Source of the DNA: Phoronis australis
Lineage: Eukaryota; Phoronida; Phoronidae
Assembly (NCBI GenBank): GCA_002633005.1
Contig: NMRA01000089.1
Coordinates: 558,001-622,000, forward strand
Reading direction: 5' to 3'
Length of the DNA stretch: 64,000 nt
Shown here: in pieces, positions 39,201 to 49,203 of the stretch
How positions within the stretch are numbered: the stretch's first letter is position 1
Layout: the number at the start of each line of letters is the position of its first letter
Program-made: the position numbers and the translations under genes
The notes under the pieces: model-generated
What the model saw: the letters and a program-made list of their open reading frames with translations, nothing else
The model's database searches: none
Told to the model about the DNA's origin: nothing

Positions 39201-42200
39201 TGAGCTTACTGCATTACAAAACATAATAATTTGACAGCTAACTTAGGCATAAGGACATTGTGAAAGCAGACTCCCACGATATAATTACTGAAAGTAAGCG
39301 CTATTTACACATTACAGGGAACTGTACATATGTCCAATTTATGGCATATGTTCCAAGTCATACATACTTTACAATCTGGTATAGCAATAAAATGGCAAGA
39401 CCAGACAACTTTACGTGTAAGATCGTATACTGGCCAGCACCACTAACCTAGAGATGTGTAGTGACCCCTGGAACTCCAGCAAGGCTTCCAACAGCTTGTC
39501 TCCTTCTTCTTCCAGCTTCTTTTTCTTGAGGATCACATGACCATCGGGGATCATGTCCAAACTGACATCCCAGTCGAGCTTTTTTGGTATCTCGGACTCC
39601 TGGGGAACAACAATGTAAAGGCTGACACTGGATACTATGAAACCACCGAGGAACATATCAGAACTGATCCCTGTCTAACTTCTCAAGAGGAAGTCACAAT
39701 ACAACCATAAACGAAGGAATTGATTTGGCATTCATACATGTGACAGAGGTATGTATTTTTACTGACAATGTTAAATGTAGAACAATATAAATAGCTTGAC
39801 GTTGAATGCTAATACTAATCATTTCTCATCAAAAGACTACTTTACAGTCCAGTGATCTATATTTTTATCATTAACACAAGCAGCCTGACCCTAATTACAT
39901 TACTTTACTTCTGCGACTTCACAATGCCAAGAACACCCAACTTACCTCAGAGCGTGGTGACAAGCAAATGATAATGGTCTCGATAAACTTGATGGCATGC
40001 GTCCTTATTCTACAAAAAACAACTCTTTTTACATAATCAGTCTTAAGAGCAGTGCGGAGTAATACACATATCACATGCAACGACAAACAAGCATTTGTCA
40101 TGTACAGTATACAACATTACCCTTGCAAGTGGACAAGTCATACAGGCCTTGTTTCAAGTGGTATTCTGTAAGGGACAACACCTTCATATCATCCAGTGAA
40201 AATGAAATTTACAACAAGTTTGATAAACCCTCCCTGTAAAACCTTGATAGAAAATTAACTCTAATCCCAAGACAGATCATTTAACCAAGTAAAGAAGAGA
40301 GTCAGAAGGACATCAACTGTTTCAAGGTTGATCTACCTTTCCAACAAAACTCATGCAATCACTCAGGTCCCTTTGATGGCAGAAATCAGTTGCCATAGTG
40401 ATAAGAAAAGCGTTGAGGAAATTGTATACAAGTTAATTGGCTAATTTCCTATTTCATTTTCATTTGGAAAGATGGAGGAAATAACCACTTAAAGCAGTTA
40501 TAAACCTAGGTTCTGTACAAGAAGCAAACTTTTGGCTTAAACCAAGGTACCACTATAAAATTGGTCTCAATTTGTACCTTACTCAGATAAGAAGTGGTTT
40601 CAGGCTACGCAAAGTACTGACGTTATTTCTTGAAAGCATATATGACAGATAAAATGACATGCTGTGGCAAGCCAACCTGTAGAGCTTGGTTTCAAGCAAT
40701 AACGAAATATTGGTTCTCTCACAACCATAAAATCACTTCCAGTTTAACCACGAGACACTTTGAGACTAATTTCGTAATGGTAAGTGGACCAGATCAAAAG
40801 TTTTGTAATCATGGAACGTGGGTTGATAACCACTTTGCATATTGTTCCTTGGTTCTTTGCACATCACTTGACTACAACACCGACTGAGGTTAACATTCAT
40901 TGCAGCTCTCAACAGCACTGTTTTACAACTGAAATCATATTAAGCGTAGTTCAATGTGTCTTAGCGTAACTGCCACTTGTGCGACACTAAACAACCTACC
41001 CATCATTATCACAGTCCAAGAATTCAACAATTTTGTCCTTTATCACATCAATGTATTGCCAGACTTGCTCCATCACATCCGTGACAGCCTTAGTCTTGCT
41101 GATAGACTGCAATAGGAGGGAAATGAACCATTTGTAATGTTGTTTCCAGGCTCAAAACAACAGATACCATATTTTCCCTAATAAGTGCCAACAGTACTTA
41201 TAAAAGTTATAAAAAGGGTAGCACACATTCATAGCCAGTGAAGTGTTACCATTGGAGGAACAAGTTAGCTTGCAACGATGTCTTAACCCAAATAAATATT
41301 ACCTGGTACATGTGGTGTGCAGGTTTCAAACAGATCGATACAATGTTTCATATAACTTTGTTAACCCTATGATTGCAGACTGCTAAATAAGTCTAAAAAT
41401 CTACATACATTCCGACACCACAGACCACTAATATTCAACACCACAGACGGCTGAAAGTCAACCCATTGGGATTCTCTGTGATGTCATCAAACCATGTGTA
41501 AAGTTTGGATGCAGTTCTAATAATTTTTAGATTCACTGTCTATAGGCGAAATCATGTAATATTTGCAAGGTATTTTCTTACAACTTTTGGCATCGGCTAG
41601 CAGCGATGGTATAGATTTTCACCGTTGGCAGTTTGGCAATGAAAGGGGTAAACAAAAACATTTGAAACATCTGTTTGTTGGCTAATAGACGTTAATAGAG
41701 CGTAGTCATGTCAAGCGAATCGTCCAAAATTTACTCAGCCCTGCCCAGTGTTGAAGGGTAGTACCTTGAGAGCCACTTTGTACACCTGTGACATGGTGAG
41801 GATGACCTTCTTCTGGACACCCACATTCTCGTCTTCCAGCATCATGTTGAGACTGGCGATCACTTTAGGCAGCATCTCGCTATCTGTCTTGCTGGTGAAG
41901 AGTAAAACACGAGAGAAATGAACAAGGAGACTATTATATTAACCTCTCATTCAAGTCAACAAGCTGAACCACAAGTCAGATATATTATGCTTGTGAAGAA
42001 AAATAGAGACAAAGTTCACAGACATAGTGCAAGATTTACATTAACAATGTGTATTTATAGACCGACGATCACCACTGATGGAAACAGTAAAGCAGAAATG
42101 CAAATATCGTGAGATAATTGGTTGGAAATCAACTAGAATTCTAGATCTCCAGATCAGGAATCACTTGATACGTGACTGCTCAGCTGGTATTAATACTGAG

Positions 42201-45056
42201 CAGTGGAGAAATCAAGGACTGTTCAATTCTCCCAACATGAAATGCTAATTGTTCCCATAACTACTGTCATAGTCTATTTTCACTTCTTCGTGAAATACTC
42301 CATGTTATTCATATTTGTTTCAGTTACAGAGAGGAAGAAAAAATTGAGCACACGGCACTAAAATGGGGTCAAATTATACGATTAAGTGCCCTTAACGCAT
42401 CATGTGTTCAATAAAAAATTTGCTAGGAGCCCTAACACAATTCTCATTCTCTGTATTCAAGGACACCCCATTCTAGTGGTGGAACTGCCATTGATACTCA
42501 TTTTGTGTGGCTTCGAGACAGATCAACCGAGACACTCACCAAGCATCCTCTATGAACCCTATGACTACCTTGCGAACGTCGGCAGATTTGTCAGTTTGAA
42601 AGGCCAGCATTTCCTGAAACAGATGGAAAAAATTACACCAATTGTCACTGTAGTGATATGCAAGTCATCCTAGACTGGCAACAATTAGGAGGAATTTTGG
42701 TGCGACTTCAAACAAGAAACTACAAAGTATTCATATTATGCTCAACATTTTGCTACTGCTTTCGAGTACTCACGTCAAAGAAGTTATCCAAGAGGTTTGG
42801 CTCTTTATTAATGATGAGTTCGTTGACTTGTTTTAGATTGTTCACTCTCTGAACATCTCGACCAAGCAGTGCAGCGTGATTTAACAGCTCCACAACCTGA
42901 AATAAGAGAGGTGAGTTCTTAAATTAAGATAAGCTCTCATCATCAAGGATTTGTATAGAACAAGAAAGGATCACCAAATCAAGTAATGACTTTTCATGCA
43001 GGGAAAACCCTTATACGATGACCCAATTTGGACTTCCAACTGGTTAAAGTACACGGGATGAGTTTAGTACAGAAACCGATGGTGAGTATTGTAGACTCTA
43101 GACAGCCAGCCGAGGGGCTACATGTTGCCTAACCAGGCGGATAGCTGTATGAAGACTATCTTCAAAATACAGCTACAAACCACATGTAATAAGCTCCAGT
43201 AGACCTTGAAATTTTACGTTGCCTGGGTACTTCTGCTCATTACTTCGTCATGAAACTTACATCAACAAGTAGAGCTAACAAACAGTGCGGGAGCATGCAA
43301 AATCTCACCTTGCCTATTGCAACCATTTATGTGAAAAACAATTTAAATTTTTAACATAATTCTTCCCTTTTGTAACAAATAAAAGTCTTTCGAAAATAGT
43401 ACGCTCGAGACTCATGATCACGCCATTTCATTTTTTGCAACATCTCTTGGGAGATGATGACAGCCTCGCAACAGCAAAATTTGCTCTGAAATTCGGTTTG
43501 CTAGTATTAAAACGTTAAAAGCTTATAAGGAAATCAAACCAGTTCCGATAATTTGTCTTGACATGTAAGCAACATCGTGGAAGAAGAACAGTTTATTGAA
43601 GAATTGGCAAAACAGAAAATGGCAGCAGGCCAAAAAGTAACACTTTATTTCGTGACACCGAAAGTCGATAAGCATAAGTTGGGTCCACAACTTCAGCAAC
43701 AAAATATTAGAAGAGCGCTTATTTTTCTAACACCAGTACATAATTTAGTTTACTCAAGGAAGAACGTAGTTTTTAATGACAATCACATTGTGGCAGATTT
43801 TATTTGGCCAGTTTTCAACCCACTTCGTGTGGCACTGGTTGCATATAGCGGTCCCTGATATAGAGAACCAGGCAATCACTGAATAACGTGCCCGTTATTT
43901 CATGGATGAAACTGGTTCTCTAAATCACAGGCGTCCTCAGCTTCTGATCGTCCACAATACACTATATACAATACTACAAGGTATGACACTCCCGATTAGA
44001 AATTCCACAGGTCCTTCACTTCAGCCGCCCATAGCAATGAACGGCAGCTACCGATATGTCACGGAAAGTTACGAAATCGTGACAATCGGCAATTGCTGTT
44101 CATCCGTAACTCATCAGATAATTCCGTATCGTCCTTGACCTTCGATTTGGAAAGGAGTTTCTCCGTACGGGCTTTTAGGGAAGATTTTTGTGCTTTGACC
44201 GCGAATTTCTTGTGAACTGGGTGAAGCAGGATACTGTTGTATTACTGCAGGTTCACTAGTTAGGCCTCTAGAAGTACTCACCAGTTAAAACACAGCTATT
44301 CAAGCTTCAGGTAAAACCCAATCCAGGTGCCCATCCCTGACATCCTGATTGCTTGCTGAAAGACTGCCAGCAGGATTCCCGCCAGCAGTTTAAATAAAAC
44401 AAGCATCCGGGGAACCATAAAACTGACAAATCACAAGACACCACAGAAAGATAAAGGACGAATGATGTTGACGATTACAACAATACCGTAAATGGTATTG
44501 GGAGAAAGAACAATTCCTCATGGTTTGTTGAACCTCTGTTTTGTGAAAATTTAGTGAGTTTTGTGTTTGCTATGGACGGCTGAAGTGAAGCACCCGTGGA
44601 ATTTCTAGTCGGGAGTGTCATACCTTGTAGTATAGTGTATTAGGGACGACCAGAAGCTGAGGACGCCTGTGCTCTAAATCAGGGACTGCTATATCCGACC
44701 AGTGCCGTGTTGCTTATCAATATCAAGACATCAGTATCACTCAGTAATCTTCAGCACTCAGGTCAGTTTCCAAATTCCACCTCACACGTTTCAACTAGTT
44801 CTAAATCTGCTGAGTTAGAACTTTGTTTTAACGCGCAGCTCACTGTCGGTTCACACATATTTTAAGTGAATTTTATTCTTTTTTATCGAATGTTCGGTCG
44901 GCAAGGTTAACAACCCCAATCCATGGCCATGATACTGAGAGAGATGAATTAAAATTGAATCACCTTATCAAAAGTGGATGTTGAATCGCCAATGCCCTCA
45001 TCATCATCGTCATTTTCAAAAAACTGAGCAGCTGTACTTCTCTTGGAATCAGCCAT
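19951..45056 (-). CDS. SYMPK: Symplekin, complete gene of 30 exons
   Basis: Symplekin is the scaffold of the nuclear cleavage/polyadenylation and histone 3'-end processing machineries; it binds CstF64, CPSF and, through its N-terminal HEAT repeats, the Ssu72 phosphatase. I joined 30 exons in frame: 4047 nt, 1348 residues (human about 1274). ATG is at 45054-45056 in a GCGATGG context and the protein starts [16 protein letters not shown] is at 19951-19953. All introns are GT-AG. Recognisable blocks are the N-terminal HEAT region (residues ~30-365), a linker, the core with [10 protein letters not shown], and the conserved C-terminal symplekin domain (~890-1075, [26 protein letters not shown]). 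The tail (1142-1348) is acidic and Ser/Pro-rich and ends in a basic segment with an AT-hook-like GRGRP. Exons 24-27 appear twice around an N gap. Confidence 0.96.
21464..23502 (-). repeat. Duplicated SYMPK block, copy A (left of gap)
   Basis: Begins at CTATGTCTCATTAAATTGTG and ends AGCAGGCTAAAA immediately before the N at 23503. Introns as well as exons are near-identical to copy B, with scattered substitutions and small indels as expected between alleles. Confidence 0.92.
21645..23380 (-). CDS. SYMPK: SYMPK exons 24-27, copy A
   Basis: Exons 23282-23380, 22472-22659, 21930-22106, 21645-21782, the same four exons as copy B with all splice sites intact. It runs in phase into exon 28. A transcript containing both copies would go out of frame: copy B ends at phase 0, but exon 24 needs one preceding base. 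I therefore treat this as the alternative allele. Confidence 0.92.
23503..23503. other. Assembly gap (single N)
   Basis: Sits exactly between the two copies of the 2-kb SYMPK block, the geometry of two overlapping contig ends joined without merging. Confidence 0.9.
23686..25500 (-). CDS. SYMPK: SYMPK exons 24-27, copy B
   Basis: Exons 25402-25500, 24572-24759, 23999-24175, 23686-23823, encoding [64 protein letters not shown] and [19 protein letters not shown]: the heart of the C-terminal symplekin domain. The block is 602 nt. It follows exon 23 in correct phase. The protein differs from copy A by one visible residue (Val for Ile in the GKQE-KDAE segment of exon 27). Confidence 0.93.
24781..24842. 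repeat. 17-bp minisatellite, length differs between copies
   Basis: Tandem AGAGTTACAGAAAAGGG units: four in this copy and about two at 22681-22710 in the other. It lies in the intron between exons 24 and 25. Confidence 0.85.
26279..32587 (-). CDS. SYMPK: SYMPK exons 14-23: central region
   Basis: Exons 32504-32587, 32025-32220, 31732-31813, 31146-31259, 30053-30200, 29229-29319, 28478-28547, 27886-27994, 26725-26825, 26279-26366. They encode [90 protein letters not shown] and [20 protein letters not shown], all colinear with symplekin. Every split codon is consistent across the junctions. Confidence 0.94.
26655..26720. repeat. Two-unit tandem repeat in SYMPK intron 22
   Basis: Two diverged units of about 33 bp (CAACCACACGACACAGTCAG and CAACCACATGACAGTCAG) ending a few bases before the donor of exon 22. 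Confidence 0.65.
30524..31047. mobile_element. Possible mariner-like non-autonomous element in SYMPK intron 17
   Basis: The left end CAGGGTGTCTTAAAAATGTT and the right end (other strand) GGCTGTCCAAAAAGTTTT are imperfect inverted repeats of the CAGGGTGTC type seen in many Tc1/mariner-like elements. The body of about 520 bp is open on the + strand (30515-30988), but the reading resembles no transposase. Boundaries are tentative. Confidence 0.4.
33057..36408 (-). CDS. SYMPK: SYMPK exons 9-13
   Basis: Exons 36146-36408, 35149-35307, 34392-34568, 33558-33668, 33057-33180. Exon 9 holds [14 protein letters not shown] and [12 protein letters not shown] and ends the HEAT region. Exons 10 and 11 hold [13 protein letters not shown] and [20 protein letters not shown]. 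Exon 12 (EEVDEE...) is a variable acidic linker. Exon 13 ends RIIRAE, as in vertebrate symplekin. Confidence 0.93.
33742..33843 (-). repeat. 51-bp tandem repeat in SYMPK intron 11, open in frame
   Basis: Two units (33742-33792, 33793-33843), with a degenerate third at lower coordinates. On the - strand they read as 17-residue units ([22 protein letters not shown]) without a stop. It lies next to exon 12. The exon joins I used do not need it, so I regard it as intronic minisatellite, possibly an alternative exon. Confidence 0.6.
34661..34744. repeat. 42-bp AT-rich tandem duplication
   Basis: Two nearly perfect units starting CATAGTGATTTTATTTATAT, in SYMPK intron 10. Confidence 0.85.
35845..36097. 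mobile_element. Diverged copy of the GGGCTTGGAAT MITE
   Basis: The reverse complement of this intron 9 segment aligns with 15893-16128. Both share a start like AGGGCT(T/C)G(G/T)AAT, a TTTTAAGAGG motif, an ATTCATGCAAA motif, and GCAGTTAAATTTTACAA. The far end is eroded, so boundaries are approximate. Confidence 0.6.
36572..36645 (-). repeat. tRNA-derived SINE head (SYMPK intron 8)
   Basis: On the - strand an A-box-like TGGTGCAGTGGTAA (36624-36637) is followed at the right distance by a B-box-like GGTTTGAAACT region (36584-36594). It does not fold as a normal tRNA gene, so I call it a SINE relic. Confidence 0.5.
36955..38190 (-). pseudogene. Degenerate Crypton-type (DUF3504) tyrosine recombinase in SYMPK intron 8
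   Basis: Read on the - strand from 38190 to 36955, several open pieces in changing frames match the tyrosine recombinase family used by Crypton transposons and by KIAA1958/ZMYM-type host genes. In order: a helical N-terminal domain ([14 protein letters not shown]), a segment with the core GFRG where the first catalytic Arg is expected, [26 protein letters not shown], the H-x-x-R box NHSVRKT, and the C-terminal box [15 protein letters not shown] with the His and nucleophilic Tyr. At least two in-frame stops and several frameshifts break it. It lies on the same strand as SYMPK and entirely within its intron. It is a dead insertion, not a SYMPK exon. Confidence 0.8.
38504..38659. repeat. 156-bp near-perfect foldback (MITE) in SYMPK intron 8
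   Basis: The arms GATTATTACATG...CGTTATCCCC...TCTAGAGCCC and their complement meet at a small centre near 38580, so nearly the whole element is one hairpin. No coding content. It is a typical foldback MITE. Confidence 0.85.
38760..45056 (-). CDS. SYMPK: SYMPK exons 1-8: N-terminal HEAT region
   Basis: Exons in order: 44964-45056, 42774-42896, 42540-42613, 41765-41891, 41000-41106, 39946-40009, 39448-39599, 38760-38857. They encode residues 1-279 and match symplekin at [44 protein letters not shown] and IARQRPDFM. Split codons at 3/4, 5/6, 7/8 and 8/9 join correctly. Intron 1 carries a DNA transposon and intron 7 a tRNA-derived SINE. Confidence 0.94.
38985..39054 (+). repeat. tRNA(Ser/Leu)-like SINE head in SYMPK intron 7
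   Basis: A-box-like TGGCCAAGTAGGT (38992-39004) and B-box-like GGTTTCAATCC (39036-39046) are correctly spaced in a 70-base tRNA-like body starting GGCAGTGTGGCC. The B box carries TT for the usual TC, and the 3' end lacks tRNA-like pairing, so it is a SINE rather than a functional tRNA. Confidence 0.6.
43829..44708. mobile_element. DNA element with ~150-bp inverted repeats in SYMPK intron 1
   Basis: The left arm runs from GTGGCACTGGTTGCATATAG to about 44050 and the right arm is complementary from about 44565 to 44708. Both contain TAGAAATTCCAC, GGTATGACACTCCCGA and AGGCGTCCTCAGCTTCTG. The left arm carries an extra insertion of about 60 bp near 43857-43920. The centre (44050-44565) shows no transposase, so it is non-autonomous. 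Confidence 0.75.
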
Positions 45057-47947
45057 CGCCAGTCTGTTATTGGTATGGAACCCAAAACGCCTAGTTAAAA
45101 CAACAAAATCTGGTAGCCTGAAACACAACTAGAACTTATCCAAAACACATTTTTCAAGATGGCAACCTCATAACGTTCAGGGCCACCTTCTGGCTCAGTC
45201 TCAAACTACTGGAAATCATCTGTCACAGCGCCACCTATTTTGTTCACCAGAGACGTTACCGTGGCACTGAAAGAGCATATCTTCTTGCCTGCTACTCATT
45301 TAGCCTTTAATAGAGACCTGGTATTAAGCATTATGATAAGTCAGTATTTCTGCTACTCGATGCATATGTGAAATCCTGCAATAGTTGTTGTAAAGTGGTC
45401 AGCAGAAGGTGACACAACCTTTGAAGTTCTGTAGTGCCTCGTAGTTCTAGTAATAATCTTATAGTTATTTAAATGTTGGTGAGGTATAACAACGAAACAT
45501 TAGCACAAAGGTTATTATCCGACAATTTTCAAAAATCTACAAACTGAAACTACAATAACCTAAAATACAAGCTAAAATACAGTACAGAGAATATACGGAA
45601 CTTAAACACGAATACAATACAAGTAACGGGGGCCTACACATACCGGGGGTGTGTAGACATCTGTAGCAGTTCTCACAAAAGTAGTTCACAGAGAAAAAAA
45701 TCGTCAGCAAGTGTGGCAAATTCATTCAAGACAGTACGTTGTCTCATTGCCGATGGCAACGAGTTCCGTAGCAAAGTACCTTTATGGGAGACTGAGTTAA
45801 GTTTGGGGCGCATCAGTGTACCTGAAGATGAGCTTAATTTATCCCATTGTAGTTTACATCATAGGAATTCTTACGACATGATCCTAATATGTTTCATTAA
45901 CCCAATGTTATAATGTATGCAATGAAAAAAGTAACTCCCGGAATGTACTAAGAGTTCTTTAAATTCCATCCTCCCTAGCTCGTGTAGGGGTCAGTGCAAC
46001 TGATAGGACTAATTACACTGATTCTATGCGGTAAGTCTACATTGTGGATGGTCGATAATTGAACGAAATGATACTTCAGAAAGAGTCATAACCGTTCTTG
46101 TTTTTTTCTTTTACTTTTGATGTTTTTGAATAATATTGTTTCACTTAAGTAGGTCATTGCTTTATAGTTAAAAGCCTGGACATAAAGGTTCGCTTTATGG
46201 GCTAAATATTGTACTTTAATGAATTGTCATTTATTCATGTAGCACTAAAACGTAACCATTACGTAATTTTGGCAAGTGTCGCTTTTTTATGCAAGATATG
46301 CGCAGTTTTCGACCATGCTTATCCGAAGCCCAGCATAGTCTGGGTCACTCCAAATCATTTTCTTCATCTAGCCCTGTATAAATTAAACAAAGAAACGTTC
46401 AAAGCAGACGAGGCTGTATGACTGCAGACCTATGATAATGTTCACAATCTGGCTTCAGTATATGACGCAGCCGCAATGACAAATGAATAACCGCGACTAC
46501 AACGGGTGTTATCAGACTGTATGACAATTTGCTGACAACAAGAAATTATGGGATAGATGTGGAAGCTGCACTATAAGACAAGCTGCTGCTGCCACTTTTC
46601 AAGTGCAAGGCGCGTTCTGGGAGACACTGAGGATAAAAACAAATCGGATAAGTGTATTTTGTGAAATTTGAACTTCAAAAAATCAAATGGATAAAAGTTT
46701 ATTTAAAATGAATTATAAATTATGCAGAGACACCAAAAGGGTAAAATTTCACATTTTGTTCATGATTCGTACGAACGAGAATCAGTGTGAGTACTTTTAC
46801 TCAAAATTCATGATAAACACAACTTGAAATTCTAAATCAGTTGCAAGCAATTTTTTGTCACCAAGAAATTTATAACAGAATGGACTTAAACGACAAGAGC
46901 TCAGCAAAGTCTTGAAAGTTTTCATCATTTCTCAGCGAATCTCCTTTATCCCTAAAGACGACAGTTCCTCAAAGCCAATTCGGTACGGAAACTTGGACGT
47001 CTGTATTTAAGTTATTTTGATATTTATTTTCAAAAGGTTCTATGCAAACAAACCCGTATAGTTGTGGTCTCAATCACAACTGAAAGTATAAACGAAGTTA
47101 TCATGGCAAGGGAATGTTTAATCCAGGACAGGAAATGCACCTTGGAGTAACTTAACCTTAAAGAATGTAATGCACGTGCGTCATTGCAGCAGGATATTTG
47201 TGACATTTTTACGTTGTATTGCGAATATGAAATAGTAGCTTAGGCTCGGCATTCATTTGAAAAACACCACAATAAGCAACAGGTCGACGCAGAAAGCGTG
47301 CTACCACTTTATAGGTTATTCCACTGAGGCCTATTTTAATAAAGTTCAGGAGTTTGGTCTTCGTTACATTAACTATTTGTGAAAAAATAATTAAATGCCA
47401 CTTTTAGCAAATGTACAAAGTCTATGATAAATACTTGTTTCTACCCACTGGGACATTTTTTGTATAAATTATTTCTAGGTTGTGATGTTCTAACAATTAT
47501 TGTGTGTCTAAGCCTTTATTTAGCATTGTTAATATTGTGACCAAATACCCATTTTTAATTCGTGGTACCTAGAGAATTTTGTTATTTCTAATTTTATAAA
47601 CCATTGGGCCCTACATCATTTTTCCAGAGACACAACGAAACACACATTTTTTGCCATATTTCGGACCTGAACTGACGACTGTTTATTGTGCTAGGTCATC
47701 AGTACAACTACATGTAGCATGGGTACCAACCGTTTGGTTTTGTGTTGGAGCACGAGTTGATGCAAAATGTGAATTAGAACGTCATGTTAAATATTCTTTG
47801 CTGGGGTGAATGAGCTTTATGCTGCCTTGGGAACAATAACACGTGACTGAATGACCAAATAATGTTTATTTAGCGTTATTAAACACCCAACTATGAATAC
47901 ATCGACATACAAGAGCGACATCTAGAATCCGACACAAACCACATGGG

Positions 47948-48345
47948 ATCTGTCTATTCTTTTCATTTAAGAAAGAAGCCGAAATTAGTTTTGTCGTTTT
48001 CTACACTACTTTTGTGCAAACTTAAGATAAATATACAGTACAGTGTGTATAACTGTCTAATCCTCCAGGATAAGGATAAAAGCTCGAGTATGAATTCGAA
48101 ACATCGAGCTTGTATTAGACTTTCTAGCTCGAATCTAAGGATTACCATATAAAACTTTAGACTTAGATTACCATGTAAAACTTTAGACTAGAATCTCACT
48201 TGTGCAAACCTTATCGTAGACCAACCAGCACAGGGTACCAGTGCTGCATTTATATTGAGCTCTCCCAAAAAGAGGAAAGGAAAATGCCAATAAAAATAAT
48301 TTCGAGCTCGATTTGGAGCACCCGTCAAAGATTAGACCAGGCCCC
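47948..48345. mobile_element. ~400-bp element rich in CTCGAA motifs
   Basis: The right end CAAAGATTAGACCAGGCCC (48326-48344) is the inverse of the left end GGGCCCGGTCTCTAATCTTTG of a related element at 56538. Both share TTTTGTGC(A/G)AACTTAAGAT and repeated TCGAA/CTCGAG motifs. That makes a family of non-autonomous elements with inverted ends of about 20 bp; the left end here is eroded. Confidence 0.6.
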
Positions 48346-48839
48346 TGGTCCACAGAACATTAAATGACGTAAGTGTGTACATAGAGCTATCCGCTAAGTT
48401 AAATGTAATGTGACACAGGGGTACCATTTCGTAACCACATGCGCCCCTCTCCGATTTAGACAATGGGTGAGGGCCGGGGCGAATTGTTGGGAGGATGAGA
48501 AGAGCGGGTAGCTGTAAATCGTGATTTCCAAAAGGTAGCTCGAACAAAGTGCGCCCAGGGTTGATTGTGATGGCCGACGTTCCACACTTTTTATAGCTTC
48601 ATTTGCCACTACAGTGAGACGGAGAGAAAAAATAATATTTAGGCTAAATACAAAAGTAGCGACATCTTTCGTCGACTTTACAAAAAGATATATGCACTTG
48701 TCGAGACTGGTCCCTATAATTCGGAACAATTGACTGTCAATTAAACAATATCCAAAATCCGTAAACTGTTTTTTTTTCTAAATTATTCCATTGTTGATTT
48801 GAATGTTTGCTACGCAGTGGGACTTTTAGTCGCGACTGA

Positions 48840-48905
48840 ACGTAAGTTATCGTAACTTAAATTACTCGTAACTGAACGTAAGCCATCGTGACTCAAATTA
48901 CACAA
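48840..48905. repeat. Two-unit tandem repeat
   Basis: Two units of about 37 bp built around ACTGAACGTAAG, ATCGT and AAATTAC. Confidence 0.65.
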
Positions 48906-49037
48906 CGTCTACACACACTGACAAACTAGCAGAAACGACATATAAAACTATAATAATTGACGAAATATACATACACCAACTTTCGCTCGCTGTCTTGACT
49001 TTCGCTAATACACACGTTATAACGACCGGGTCAACCA

Positions 49038-49170
49038 GCCTCTCGTTCAGTAACGCTAGGACCTAGCTAAAACCTAGTCAAAGTCAGGTGTTTAAAATAC
49101 ACGGCAATATCTCACGTAATCTCTCGAAGTCTTTCTTTTTAGCGAGGTCCTAGCGCTACTGAACGGAGGC
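49038..49170. repeat. Hairpin-forming inverted repeat 3' of LRR gene
   Basis: Arms of about 34 bases (49038-49072 and 49137-49170, sharing GCTAGGACCT and CGTTCAGTA) around a 64-base loop, just downstream of the LRR gene stop. It could be a small foldback element. Confidence 0.7.
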
Positions 49171-49174
49171 ATGA

Positions 49175-49180
49175 TTTATT
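49175..49180 (-). terminator. Candidate polyadenylation signal of LRR gene
   Basis: AATAAA on the - strand about 24 bases after the stop codon of the LRR gene. It would give a very short 3' UTR. Confidence 0.35.
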
Positions 49181-49203
49181 TTGTGTATTATTTGCCTGTT
49201 CGT

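Larger units (their letters stand above)
45057..49203. other. Intergenic region between SYMPK and the LRR receptor gene
   Basis: It contains the SYMPK 5' flank, a small inverted-repeat element (47948-48345), a short tandem repeat (48840-48905) and a hairpin (49038-49170). I see no conserved protein-coding segment or RNA gene in the rest. The two neighbouring genes are both on the - strand. Confidence 0.55.

Noticed and set aside
43577-43858. A 93-codon open frame ([20 protein letters not shown]...) in SYMPK intron 1
   Set aside because: Overlaps the end of an inverted-repeat element and shows no known domain or splice context.
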